From contig NZ_JBHUGS010000005.1 of assembly GCF_042682045.1 (NCBI RefSeq), positions 310,001 through 374,000 on the forward strand: DNA of 64,000 nucleotides, read 5' to 3'. Made by a program: the position numbers and the translations under genes. Below are positions 27,558 to 38,311 of this stretch, one piece after another. The notes under the pieces are model-generated. The model was given only the letters and a program-made list of their open reading frames with translations. It made no database searches and had not been told where the DNA came from. The stretch's first letter is position 1. The number at the start of each line of letters is the position of its first letter. Origin of the DNA: Sphingomonas_R arantia (GTDB lineage Bacteria > Pseudomonadota > Alphaproteobacteria > Sphingomonadales > Sphingomonadaceae).

Positions 27558-27832
27558 CAGCGCTTGCCCTTCTTGTCCGCGGCATGACCGGGGAAGTAGC
27601 GCGTGGGCGCAAACTCACCGAGCTTCATGCCGACCATGTCCTCGTTCACCGAAACCGGCACGAACTTGCGGCCGTTGTAGACGCTGAAAGTCAGCCCCAC
27701 GAACTGCGGCAGGATCGTCGAACGACGCGACCACGTCTTGATGGCACCACGGGTGCCGCCGTCTGACGCCGCCTCGGCCTTCCGCAGAAGGTGGAGATCG
27801 ACGAACGGACCTTTCCATACGGAGCGGGCCAT
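27557..27832 (-). CDS. rpsS: 30S ribosomal protein S19
   Basis: This 91-residue protein begins MARSVWKGPFVDLHLLRKAE and has TWSRRSTILPQFVGLTF and the FAPTRYFPGHAADKK end, typical of uS19. The ATG at 27832 is used; upstream frame lies within rplB. It forms a head complex with S13. Confidence 0.97.
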   Translation of the reverse strand: MARSVWKGPFVDLHLLRKAEAASDGGTRGAIKTWSRRSTILPQFVGLTFSVYNGRKFVPVSVNEDMVGMKLGEFAPTRYFPGHAADKKGKR

Positions 27833-27834
27833 GA

Positions 27835-28671
27835 TTACCTCTTCTTCTTCGCGTGACGCGAACGGATGATCATCTTGTCCGTGGACTTGTTCGACCGGGT
27901 GCGTGCACCCTTGGTCGGCTTGCCCCACGGGGTGACCGGGTGACGACCGCCCGATGTCCGGCCTTCACCACCGCCATGCGGATGGTCGACCGGGTTCTTG
28001 GCGACGCCGCGGGTCAGCGGACGCTTGCCCAGCCAGCGGTTGCGGCCGGCCTTTGCAAGGTTGGTGTTGCCGTTGTCCGGGTTGGACACGGCACCGACAG
28101 TGGCCATGCAGTCGGACCGGATATAGCGCTGCTCGCCCGAGTTGAGGCGAACCATCACCATGCCCTTGTCGCGACCGACAACCTGCACATAGGTGCCGGC
28201 GGCGCGAGCGATCTGGCCACCCTTGCCCGGCTTCATCTCCACATTGTGGACGATGGTGCCGACCGGAGCCTGGCCGATTTCCATGGCGTTGCCCGGCTTC
28301 ACGTCGGTACGCTTGGCGGCGACGATGACGTCACCCGGTGCCAGGCGCTGCGGCGCGATCACATAGGACTGTTCGCCGTCCTCGTAGTTGACGAGGGCGA
28401 TGAACGCCGAGCGGTTCGGATCATATTCCAGGCGCTCGACGGTCGCGGGCTGGTCCCACTTCCGACGCTTGAAATCGATATGGCGATAGGACTGCTTGTG
28501 ACCGCCCGCGATGCCGCGTGCCGTCGCATGGCCCTGATTGTTACGCCCACCGGACTTGCTCTTGCCTTCGGTCAGCGCCTTGACGGGCTTCCCCTTCCAG
28601 AGCGACGACTTGTCGACGAGGATCAGGCCGCGGCGGGCCGGGCTCGTCGGGTTATAATGCTTGAGTGCCAT
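27835..28671 (-). CDS. rplB: 50S ribosomal protein L2
   Basis: This 278-residue protein has the uL2 motifs MALKHYNPTSPARRG, GGRNNQGHATARGIAGGHK and, at the C-terminus, GVAKNPVDHPHGGGEGRTSG with the histidine implicated in peptidyl-transfer support. It is essential for subunit joining. It lies between rplW and rpsS. Confidence 0.98.
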   Translation of the reverse strand: MALKHYNPTSPARRGLILVDKSSLWKGKPVKALTEGKSKSGGRNNQGHATARGIAGGHKQSYRHIDFKRRKWDQPATVERLEYDPNRSAFIALVNYEDGEQSYVIAPQRLAPGDVIVAAKRTDVKPGNAMEIGQAPVGTIVHNVEMKPGKGGQIARAAGTYVQVVGRDKGMVMVRLNSGEQRYIRSDCMATVGAVSNPDNGNTNLAKAGRNRWLGKRPLTRGVAKNPVDHPHGGGEGRTSGGRHPVTPWGKPTKGARTRSNKSTDKMIIRSRHAKKKR

Positions 28672-28678
28672 ATCGCCC

Positions 28679-28993
28679 TCAGATCCCGGTGGTGACGTCG
28701 ATGGTCTGGCCGGCGGCCAGCGTCACGATCGCCTTCTTCATGTCGGAACGGGTATAGTCCTTACCCTTCCACTTCTTGGTCTTGCCCTTGACCAGCATCG
28801 TGTTGACGCCCGTCACGGTGACCGAGAACAGTGCTTCGACGGCAGCCTTGATTTCAGGCTTCGTCGCACTGGTCGCGACCTTGAACACGACCGCGTTATG
28901 CTCGGAGAGCAGGGTCGTCTTCTCGGTGATGTGCGGCGCGAGGACGACGTCGTAGTGACGATCCTCGACCGACTTGGCGGCTTGCTTAGCCAT
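28679..28993 (-). CDS. rplW: 50S ribosomal protein L23
   Basis: This 104-residue protein has the uL23 pattern HYDVVLAPHITEKTTLLSE, KPEIKAAVEALFSVTVTGVN and KKWKGKDYTRSD. L23 is the docking site for trigger factor and SRP. It overlaps rplD by 8 bases. Confidence 0.97.
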   Translation of the reverse strand: MAKQAAKSVEDRHYDVVLAPHITEKTTLLSEHNAVVFKVATSATKPEIKAAVEALFSVTVTGVNTMLVKGKTKKWKGKDYTRSDMKKAIVTLAAGQTIDVTTGI

Positions 28994-29609
28994 TGAACCG
29001 CGCCTCCAGCTTTTCGACGGCCGCGCGGGTCAGGACCAGCGTGTCGTGCTTCAGAATGTCGTAAACATTGGCGCCCATGGCGGGCATCACGTTGATCGAC
29101 CGCAGGTTGCCGCTCGCCATTGCGAAGCTCTGCTCCACCATGTCGCCGTCGATCACGAGCGTGGTCCGGCCGAAACCGAGTTCCGACAGCGATGCCGCCA
29201 GCGTCTTGGTCTTGGCGTTCTCCAGGGACAGCGTGTCCATGACGATCAGCTTGCCGTCCTTCGCCTTCGACGAAAGCGCCATGCGCAGGCCGAGCGAACG
29301 AACCTTCTTGTTCAGCGACGGATTGAAGTCGCGGACCCGCGGGCCGTGCGCCTTACCACCACCGATGAAGATCGGAGCGCGACGATCGCCGTGACGAGCT
29401 GTACCGCCGCCCTTCTGGCGACCGAACTTCTTGCCGGTGCGGGCAACGTCGGAACGCTCGCGCGCGCCACGTGCCGTGCCCCGGCGCTTTTCCAGCTGCC
29501 ACGTCACGACGCGGTGCAGGATGTCGGCGCGCGGATCGAGCCCGAAGACGTCGTCGGCGAGATCGATGTCCCCGCCGGCTTCGCCGAGCGATGAGATCTG
29601 AACCTTCAT
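28986..29609 (-). CDS. rplD: 50S ribosomal protein L4
   Basis: This 207-residue protein has the uL4 loop VARTGKKFGRQKGGGTARHG and GPRVRDFNPSLNKKVR. In E. coli L4 also represses its own S10 operon through the leader RNA; here a candidate attenuator precedes rplC, two genes upstream. It begins 3 bases after the rplC stop. Confidence 0.97.
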   Translation of the reverse strand: MKVQISSLGEAGGDIDLADDVFGLDPRADILHRVVTWQLEKRRGTARGARERSDVARTGKKFGRQKGGGTARHGDRRAPIFIGGGKAHGPRVRDFNPSLNKKVRSLGLRMALSSKAKDGKLIVMDTLSLENAKTKTLAASLSELGFGRTTLVIDGDMVEQSFAMASGNLRSINVMPAMGANVYDILKHDTLVLTRAAVEKLEARFNG

Positions 29610-29611
29610 GA

Positions 29612-30364
29612 TCAGCCCTCCTGGCCATCAGTGGTGGTCGCAGGTGCTTCGGCCGGAGCCTCGGTCTGCTGAATGTTCGTGGTCGAGGCCTTGGCCTTCA
29701 CCGAACCCGGCGTGGGCGAGTCGGCATGCGCCGAAACCTTGACCGCGTCCTTGACCAGCAGCCAGCCGCCCTTCGAGCCGGGCACGGAGCCCTTCACGAA
29801 GATCAGGCCACGCTCGACGTCCGTCTGGACGATCTCGAGGTTCTGCTGGGTCCGGCGCTTGTCACCCATGTGACCGGCCATCTTCTTGTTCTTGAAGACC
29901 TTACCCGGATCCTGGCGCTGACCGGTCGAACCGAGCGAACGGTGGGAGACGGACACACCGTGGGTTGCGCGCAGACCACCGAAGTTCCAGCGCTTCATGC
30001 CGCCGGCAAAGCCCTTGCCCTGCGTACGGCCGGCGATGTCGACCAGCTGGCCAACGGCGAAATGGTCGGCGGAGATTTCCGCGCCCACTTCGAGGAGGCT
30101 GTCCGCGTCGACGCGGAATTCGGCGACATACGCCTTGGGCTCGACTTCAGCCTTGCCGTAATGGCCACGCTGCGGCTTTGCCACATTCTTCGCCTTCGCG
30201 GTGCCCGCGCCCATCTGGACTGCGGTGTAGCCGTCGCGGTCGGCTTCGCGGTGCGAGATGACCTGCGCGCCTTCCAGGCTCAGCACGGTCACGGGCACAT
30301 GCCGGCCGTCGTCCTGGAACAGGCGGGTCATGCCCATCTTCTTCGCGATCACGCCACTGCGCAT
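29612..30364 (-). CDS. rplC: 50S ribosomal protein L3
   Basis: This 250-residue protein starts MRSGVIAKKMGMTRLFQDDG and has GKGFAGGMKRWNFGG and SHRSLGSTGQRQDPGKVFK with the usual methylatable glutamine, all typical of uL3. A low-complexity C-terminal tail of about 40 residues (Thr, Pro, Ala, Glu) exceeds the E. coli protein. SD GAAGGGAAGGA precedes the ATG. It is the first gene of the S10 unit here. Confidence 0.97.
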   Translation of the reverse strand: MRSGVIAKKMGMTRLFQDDGRHVPVTVLSLEGAQVISHREADRDGYTAVQMGAGTAKAKNVAKPQRGHYGKAEVEPKAYVAEFRVDADSLLEVGAEISADHFAVGQLVDIAGRTQGKGFAGGMKRWNFGGLRATHGVSVSHRSLGSTGQRQDPGKVFKNKKMAGHMGDKRRTQQNLEIVQTDVERGLIFVKGSVPGSKGGWLLVKDAVKVSAHADSPTPGSVKAKASTTNIQQTEAPAEAPATTTDGQEG

Positions 30365-30386
30365 GATCTTGTCCTTCCCTTCAGAG

Positions 30387-30406
30387 GCTCCCGACTGCGC
30401 GGGAGC
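30387..30406 (-). promoter_or_regulatory. hairpin just upstream of the rplC ribosome binding site
   Basis: GCTCCCG and CGGGAGC form a perfect 7-base stem with a short loop, ending about 23 bases before the rplC ATG and immediately before GAAGGGAAGGA. It is a candidate translational control element in the S10 leader. Confidence 0.5.
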
Positions 30407-30415
30407 GTGATTACG

Positions 30416-30443
30416 AAAAAAGCCCCGCGCTGCTGCACGGAGC
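30416..30443 (-). terminator. attenuator-like terminator in the rplC leader
   Basis: On the minus strand GCTCCGTGC-AGCA-GCGCGGGGC makes a 9-base stem (two G-U pairs) directly followed by six Ts (30416-30421). It is 52 bases before rplC and about 11 bases after the expected start from the promoter at 30461-30488, so it would act inside the leader as an attenuator. Confidence 0.7.
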
Positions 30444-30460
30444 CCACCCTGGTCGTACCG

Positions 30461-30488
30461 ATTATGCCCCCGTCCGGGCTGCTGTCCT
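30461..30488 (-). promoter_or_regulatory. promoter-like sequence for rplC and the S10-spc genes
   Basis: AGGACA (30483-30488), a 16-base spacer and CATAAT (30461-30466, five of six) lie on the minus strand upstream of the leader terminator. The -35 is only four of six, so confidence is moderate; the terminator after rpsJ makes a promoter here necessary unless read-through feeds the operon. Confidence 0.5.
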
Positions 30489-30493
30489 GATCC

Positions 30494-30545
30494 GCCGGCA
30501 AACCGGTATCACAGAAGACGGGGACTCGGTCACCGGCAAGCCGGT
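30494..30545 (-). repeat. two related small dyads upstream of the rplC promoter
   Basis: ACCGGC-TT-GCCGGT (30532-30545) and the near copy ACCGG-TTTG-CCGGC (30494-30507) are spaced 38 bases apart, each within a longer similar context (GATACCG and a following GA). They could be paired protein sites or RNA hairpins. Confidence 0.4.
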
Positions 30546-30587
30546 CGGTATCCCTGCTCTTCCACCACGATCGACGAATCGATCATG

Positions 30588-30619
30588 AAAAAGCGACAGC
30601 GGGGTGAATCACCCCGCTG
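30588..30619 (-). terminator. terminator after rpsJ (end of str unit)
   Basis: CAGCGGGGTG-ATT-CACCCCGCTG is a perfect 10-base stem with a 3-base loop, 14 bases after the rpsJ stop. TCGC and then TTTTT (30588-30592) follow on the minus strand. The stem is very strong; the T-run is slightly displaced. Confidence 0.7.
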
Positions 30620-30632
30620 CGATGCGCATGCC

Positions 30633-30941
<309 letters not shown>

Positions 30942-31017
30942 GTCCCTACCGATGCGAAAGAGCCTGCCCACGTGCCACGTTCCTGCCGGAACGGACGGGG
31001 CTTCCATTAAACGCGAA

Positions 31018-31051
31018 CCGGCCGACTCCCCTATGCGGGGGAGCCGGCCGG
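31018..31051 (-). other. intercistronic hairpin, tuf-rpsJ
   Basis: CCGGCC/GGCCGG and CTCCCC/GGGGAG stack around a small internal loop and a 6-base tip. It starts 20 bases after the tuf stop. Only scattered Ts follow, so it may be a processing or stability element allowing more tuf than rpsJ product. Confidence 0.6.
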
Positions 31052-31070
31052 CTCGTTGAGGCAGTCTATA

Positions 31071-32261
<1,191 letters not shown>

Positions 32262-32315
32262 GATGTCCTACCTTCTTACGTTTGATGTCGGGCGCTTGCC
32301 CTTGGCTCATTTCCG

Positions 32316-32344
32316 GGGCGCGCCCACCCGCCGTGGACGCGCCC
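32316..32344 (-). other. intercistronic hairpin, fusA-tuf
   Basis: GGGCGCG/CGCGCCC with inner CCAC/GTGG around GGCGG forms a strong hairpin in the 101-base gap between fusA and tuf. No T-tract follows on the minus strand. Confidence 0.6.
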
Positions 32345-32362
32345 TTAGCGATGTTTTTCGGC

Positions 32363-34438
<2,076 letters not shown>

Positions 34439-34519
34439 GATGGTATCTCCGATGTCGGGGTTCGGAGCCCGAGGCCCCTCGCACAGACGATATAAGTAGG
34501 AACCGTGACGCTTTCGAGT

Positions 34520-34546
34520 CCCGGCCGCCGTTGCCGGCGGGCCGGG
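34520..34546 (-). other. intercistronic hairpin, rpsG-fusA
   Basis: CCCGGCC/GGCCGGG with inner GCCG/CGGC makes an 11-pair stem with one bulge and a 4-base loop in the 167-base rpsG-fusA gap. No T-tract follows. Confidence 0.6.
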
Positions 34547-34605
34547 GCGCGTGGGTCAGGAGCATGTCGCCGCGATGGACGACACCCCCCTGCCCGGCCG
34601 CTCTT

Positions 34606-35076
34606 TTACCAGCGGTAGTGCGAGAAGGCGCGGTTCGCTTCCGCCATGCGGTGCGTGTCTTCGCGCTTCTTCACCGCGTTGCCGCGGTTGTTGGCGGCAT
34701 CGAGCAGTTCGCCCGACAGGCGGCCCGACATCGTGTTCTCGCTGCGCGCGCGCGCGGCCGAGATCAGCCAGCGGATCGCCAGAGCCTGCGACCGTTCCGG
34801 CGGCACTTCGACGGGCACCTGGTAGGTGGCACCACCGACGCGACGCGAACGGACTTCGATGCCCGGTGCGATGTTGACCAGCGCATCGTGGAACACGGCG
34901 AGCGGCTCGCGCTTGGCGCGGGTCTCGACGGTTTCGAGCGCCGAATAGACGATGCCCTCTGCGGTCGACTTCTTGCCGTCATACATGACGGAATTCATGA
35001 ACTTCGAGAGGATCACGTCACCGAACTTGGGATCGGGGAGGATGATGCGCTTCTCGGGACGACGACGACGTGCCAT
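34606..35076 (-). CDS. rpsG: 30S ribosomal protein S7
   Basis: This 156-residue protein begins MARRRRPEKR and has FGDVILSKFMNSVMYDGKK, SRRVGGATYQVPVEV and RAFSHYRW at the end, all uS7 signatures. S7 nucleates the 30S head and in E. coli represses the str operon through the rpsL-rpsG gap. ATG 35076 chosen over an adjacent TTG. Confidence 0.98.
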   Translation of the reverse strand: MARRRRPEKRIILPDPKFGDVILSKFMNSVMYDGKKSTAEGIVYSALETVETRAKREPLAVFHDALVNIAPGIEVRSRRVGGATYQVPVEVPPERSQALAIRWLISAARARSENTMSGRLSGELLDAANNRGNAVKKREDTHRMAEANRAFSHYRW

Positions 35077-35117
35077 CAATTTTTCCTTTTAACTTCAGCC
35101 TGGGAGATCGAACATGC

Positions 35118-35138
35118 GCCCCGGCGGTGTGCCGGGGC
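35118..35138 (-). promoter_or_regulatory. intercistronic hairpin, rpsL-rpsG
   Basis: GCCCCGGC-N5-GCCGGGGC is a perfect 8-base stem in the 76-base gap between rpsL and rpsG. In E. coli the same gap holds the S7 feedback site, so this hairpin is the natural candidate for an S7 target, though the sequence was not compared with that site. Confidence 0.55.
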
Positions 35139-35152
35139 ATAAGGCGATCGGC

Positions 35153-35524
35153 TTACTTCGGACGCTTGGCGCCGTACTTGGAGCGGGACTGCTTGCGGTT
35201 CTTCACACCCTGTGTGTCGAGCACGCCGCGCAGGACATGGTAGCGCACGCCGGGAAGATCGCGCACACGCCCGCCGCGGATCAGCACGACGCTGTGCTCC
35301 TGCAGGTTGTGGCCTTCGCCCGGGATGTAGCTGATGACTTCGCGGCTGTTGGTCAGGCGGACCTTCGCAACCTTGCGCAGCGCCGAGTTCGGCTTCTTCG
35401 GAGTCGTCGTATAGACACGGGTGCAGACACCGCGCTTCTGCGGGTTCTTTTCCATTGCCGGGACCTTCGACTTCTCCTTCTGGAGAACGCGTCCGTGGCG
35501 CACGAGCTGGTTGATCGTTGGCAT
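35153..35524 (-). CDS. rpsL: 30S ribosomal protein S12 with Arg88
   Basis: This 123-residue protein has the uS12 signatures MPTINQLVRHGR, TTTPKKPNSALRK and GEGHNLQEHSV. Lys43 is wild type, but the loop reads GGRVRDLPGVRYH with Arg (codon CGC at 35261-35263) at position 88, where E. coli has Lys; K88R is a known streptomycin-resistance change. S12 monitors codon-anticodon pairing. Start ATG 35524 is chosen; a GTG four codons upstream overlaps the SD. It opens the str operon. Confidence 0.98.
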   Translation of the reverse strand: MPTINQLVRHGRVLQKEKSKVPAMEKNPQKRGVCTRVYTTTPKKPNSALRKVAKVRLTNSREVISYIPGEGHNLQEHSVVLIRGGRVRDLPGVRYHVLRGVLDTQGVKNRKQSRSKYGAKRPK

Positions 35525-35562
35525 GAAGCCCTTCACCTTTTAAAGTTACTTTACCGTGCCTG

Positions 35563-35582
35563 TTCGTGCGGGAATGCACGAA
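35563..35582 (-). promoter_or_regulatory. str leader hairpin
   Basis: TTCGTGC-ATTCCC-GCACGAA is a perfect 7-base stem in the rpsL leader, about 38 bases before the ATG. It may be a structural or regulatory element of the leader RNA. Confidence 0.45.
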
Positions 35583-35695
35583 GGCCCCGGCGGTCATCAC
35601 GACCGTTCCGAAGCCCTACACACATCGGCAATGTTCAAGCTGATCCGGATAAACCGAGCACGAAACCGCACCCGACCCGGTTCGGATCGCCGCGC

Positions 35696-35724
35696 GCTAT
35701 ACCGCGCGGGGCCGGACGGGTCAA
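35696..35724 (-). promoter_or_regulatory. promoter of the str operon
   Basis: TTGACC (35719-35724), a 17-base spacer and TATAGC (35696-35701) match the sigma70 pattern well on the minus strand. It would give a leader of roughly 165 bases before rpsL. It immediately follows the end of the CDF transporter gene. Confidence 0.7.
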
Positions 35725-35725
35725 C

Positions 35726-35751
35726 GGGCGGGAACCTTTTGGCGCCCGCCC
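35726..35751 (-). terminator. hairpin at the end of the CDF transporter gene
   Basis: GGGCGGG/CCCGCCC with inner GCC-AAAA-GGT lies 10 bases after the transporter stop and directly abuts the str -35 box. No long T-tract follows, so termination is inferred from position. Confidence 0.45.
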
Positions 35752-35760
35752 TGCTCGCGG

Positions 35761-36681
35761 TCAGGACGACACCGGCTTGATGTAGATCGCCGCCAGCACC
35801 GACCAGTCGTGGCGCAGGTCCGTCTCCACCTCCGCGATCAGCGCCTCGACGCGCCCGACCGGGACCGCATCGACGAAATCGACGTCCATGCCGAGGAATA
35901 CGATCTCCGGCGCCAGGTGGACCGTCGTCACCTTCACCACGCGCACGACCTCCGAACGGCCGTCGACCGACGCGCGCACCGCCGCGGTCAGCGCGGGGTC
36001 GGCCCGCTCGCCGATCAGCAGGTCCTTCGATTCGCGCGCCAGCACCACCGCGACGATCCCCAGCACCACGCCGATCAGGATCGAGGCCACCCCGTCCCAG
36101 CGCGCGTCGCCGGTCGCATGGCTGATCGCGACGCCGAGCCCGGCGAGCAGCAGGCCCACGATCGCGGCGCTGTCCTCGAACAACACGATGAAGGTTGTCG
36201 GGTCCTTCGACCGCCGCACCGCCTGCCACCAGGTCAGATCGCCCTTCGCCGCGACGAACTCGCGCCGCGCGACGAACCAGCTGCTCCCTTCCAGCGCCAG
36301 CGACACCGCGAGCACGACATAGTTGATCGTCGGATCGCGCATCTCCTCCGGCGCGGACAGATGCACGACACCTTCGTAGATCGAAAAGCCCGCGCCCACC
36401 GCGAAGATCAGGATCGCGACGACGAACGACCAGAAATACAGCTCGCGCCCGTAACCCAGCGGATGCAGGTCGTCCGCCGGCTGTTCGGACCGTTTGCGGC
36501 CGTAGAGCAGCAGAACCTGATTCGCCGAGTCGACGACCGAGTGGAACCCCTCGGTCAGCATCGCCGACGACCCGGTGATCCCGGCCGCGACGAACTTGGC
36601 GACCGCGATACCGAGATTGGCGGCAAGTGCGGCGTACAGCACGAGCTTGCCGCCGCCTTTGCCCTCCTGCGATGCGCTCAT
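35761..36681 (-). CDS. cation diffusion facilitator family transporter
   Basis: This 306-residue protein has about six membrane segments and a cytoplasmic C-terminal dimerisation domain, the CDF layout. The N-terminal segments contain GSSAMLTEGFHSVVDSANQ, the family's metal-site helix in the E-x-x-H-S-x-x-D form, and a loop HPLGYGRELYFWSF. CDF proteins export divalent metals such as zinc, iron, manganese or cobalt in exchange for protons; the metal cannot be told here. It is divergent from a lipoprotein hydrolase. Confidence 0.88.
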   Translation of the reverse strand: MSASQEGKGGGKLVLYAALAANLGIAVAKFVAAGITGSSAMLTEGFHSVVDSANQVLLLYGRKRSEQPADDLHPLGYGRELYFWSFVVAILIFAVGAGFSIYEGVVHLSAPEEMRDPTINYVVLAVSLALEGSSWFVARREFVAAKGDLTWWQAVRRSKDPTTFIVLFEDSAAIVGLLLAGLGVAISHATGDARWDGVASILIGVVLGIVAVVLARESKDLLIGERADPALTAAVRASVDGRSEVVRVVKVTTVHLAPEIVFLGMDVDFVDAVPVGRVEALIAEVETDLRHDWSVLAAIYIKPVSS

Positions 36682-36773
36682 GCCCTCGATCGTCCTTCCA
36701 TCATTCCGGATGGTCGAGCGGCGGACAGCGCATCAGGGTGGACGTTCGAACGTCCCGCCCTATCTGCGATACC

Positions 36774-37616
36774 ATGCGCGCCGCCCTCCTCGCCCTGCTG
36801 CTCGGATCGGCGTGCCTCGGCGGCTGTTCCGATCTGATCCGCGACAAGATCTATCTCGCCCCCGACACCCCCGTAACCATCGGCAACTTCACAAGGTCCG
36901 CACCGCAGGAGGTGCGCGTCGCCCTGCCCGGCACCGGATCGCTGCAGGGTTTCTACTGGCCGGGCGAGCGGACCGATCCCGACATCGTCGTGTTCTTCCA
37001 CGGCCGGCGCGCAAGCCAGGGCGTCGGCGCGAAATATGCCGAATATCTGGTCGGCCACGGCGATTCGGTGCTGGTCGCCTCCTATCCCGGTTTCGCCGGC
37101 AATCCGGGCCGGCCGAGCGAAACGTCGATGCGCGCGACCGCCCATGCGTTCGCGACCGAAGCCCGCCGCCTGAAGGGACCACGGGCCCGGCTCTGGTTCG
37201 TCGGCCACTCGCTGGGCGCCGCCGTCGCGATCGAGGCGGCGGCGGACGAGGGCGCGGCGGGGGTCGTCGCGCTGTCACCCTTTACCCGGCTGTCGGCGGC
37301 GGCGCCGTGGGCGACGCGCGCGTTCGTCGTCGATCGGTGGGACAATCTCGCCGCGGTCCGTCGCCTGCGCGTGCCGCTCCTGCTGATCCACGGGCGGGAG
37401 GATACGATCGTGCCGGCCGAACAGTCGGCGGCGCTGCTCGATGCGGCCGCCGGACCCGCCGTTCTCGTCGAAATGGCCGATCGCGCGCACAAGCCGCAGA
37501 TGCACGAACTGGGACCCTTCATCACCGAGGGGATCGCGGCCATGGGATCGGGCGCCTTTGCCGGATGGCCGCAGACGACGACGCCCGGCTGGACCGTGCG
37601 GCGGCACGACCCATGA
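36774..37616 (+). CDS. alpha/beta hydrolase lipoprotein
   Basis: About 280 residues. A lipoprotein signal ends in LGGC with the cysteine near residue 18. The alpha/beta-hydrolase core follows: IVVFFHGR (oxyanion strand), WFVGHSLGAA with the nucleophile serine, LLLIHGREDTIVP with the acid, and a late His in ADRAHKPQM. It is probably anchored at a membrane facing the periplasm. Substrate is unknown. I chose the ATG at 36774; the longer frame starts inside the divergent CDF gene. Confidence 0.82.
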   Translation: MRAALLALLLGSACLGGCSDLIRDKIYLAPDTPVTIGNFTRSAPQEVRVALPGTGSLQGFYWPGERTDPDIVVFFHGRRASQGVGAKYAEYLVGHGDSVLVASYPGFAGNPGRPSETSMRATAHAFATEARRLKGPRARLWFVGHSLGAAVAIEAAADEGAAGVVALSPFTRLSAAAPWATRAFVVDRWDNLAAVRRLRVPLLLIHGREDTIVPAEQSAALLDAAAGPAVLVEMADRAHKPQMHELGPFITEGIAAMGSGAFAGWPQTTTPGWTVRRHDP

Positions 37617-37632
37617 CCGTATCCCGTCGCGG

Positions 37633-38310
37633 CTAGAGCGTCCGCACCGCCGGCCCGACCGGACGGGGCCTGGCGAACGCCGTGCAGAGCAGCATCCAGC
37701 CCGTCCCCACGCACCAGCCGGCGATGACGTCGCTTGGCCAGTGGACGCCGAGCACGACTCGCGACACGCCAACGAGCAGCACGAAGACGATCGCGATCGG
37801 CCACACCAGCCTCGCCCGCATGCCGTGCCGGACGAGCAGCCAGCCGATGCACAGGAACACCGCCGACGCATTCGAGGCATGACCGCTCGGAAAGCTGAGC
37901 GACGTTTCGACCGCAAGATGGTTCAGGATGTCCGGCCGCGCGCGCCCCACGATCTGTTTCAGCCAGGCATTGCCAACCAGCACGCCGATCGTGGTGGCGG
38001 CCAGCACGGCCGCCCCGGTCCAGTCGCGGCGCCACGCCAGCACGACGCCGACCGCGACCGCGACGGGCAACCGGACCGCCGCCGACCCTGCGACGGTCGC
38101 GAACAGCAGCACCGCCACCGGCCACCCCGCCGCCCGCGCCGGCCCTGCCAGGCCCAGCAGCACTGCGGCATCGAACTGACGCAGGCCGCCCGCCTCCACC
38201 GCGAAACCGATCGCGGCGGCGACGAGCCACAGCGCCAGTACCAGAAGCAGTCGCACCGGCAGCGTCACCGCCCGCGACCCCGGCGAACGGGGCAGCGCGT
38301 GCGCGTCCAC
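37633..38310 (-). CDS. PAP2 family phosphatase, membrane
   Basis: This 225-residue protein has six predicted membrane segments and the three-part acid phosphatase signature: KQIVGRARP, PSGHAS and SRVVLGVHWPSD. PAP2 enzymes dephosphorylate lipid phosphates such as phosphatidic acid or undecaprenyl pyrophosphate at the outer face of the membrane. The GTG start at 38310 lies 2 bases from the lpdA stop, so it may be in the lpdA transcript. It is convergent with the lipoprotein hydrolase. Confidence 0.88.
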   Translation of the reverse strand: MDAHALPRSPGSRAVTLPVRLLLVLALWLVAAAIGFAVEAGGLRQFDAAVLLGLAGPARAAGWPVAVLLFATVAGSAAVRLPVAVAVGVVLAWRRDWTGAAVLAATTIGVLVGNAWLKQIVGRARPDILNHLAVETSLSFPSGHASNASAVFLCIGWLLVRHGMRARLVWPIAIVFVLLVGVSRVVLGVHWPSDVIAGWCVGTGWMLLCTAFARPRPVGPAVRTL

Positions 38311-38311
38311 C

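Noticed and set aside
30494..30545. Two CCGG dyads considered as a CRISPR-like repeat
   Set aside because: Only two imperfect short copies, with no spacers of regular length and no cas genes.
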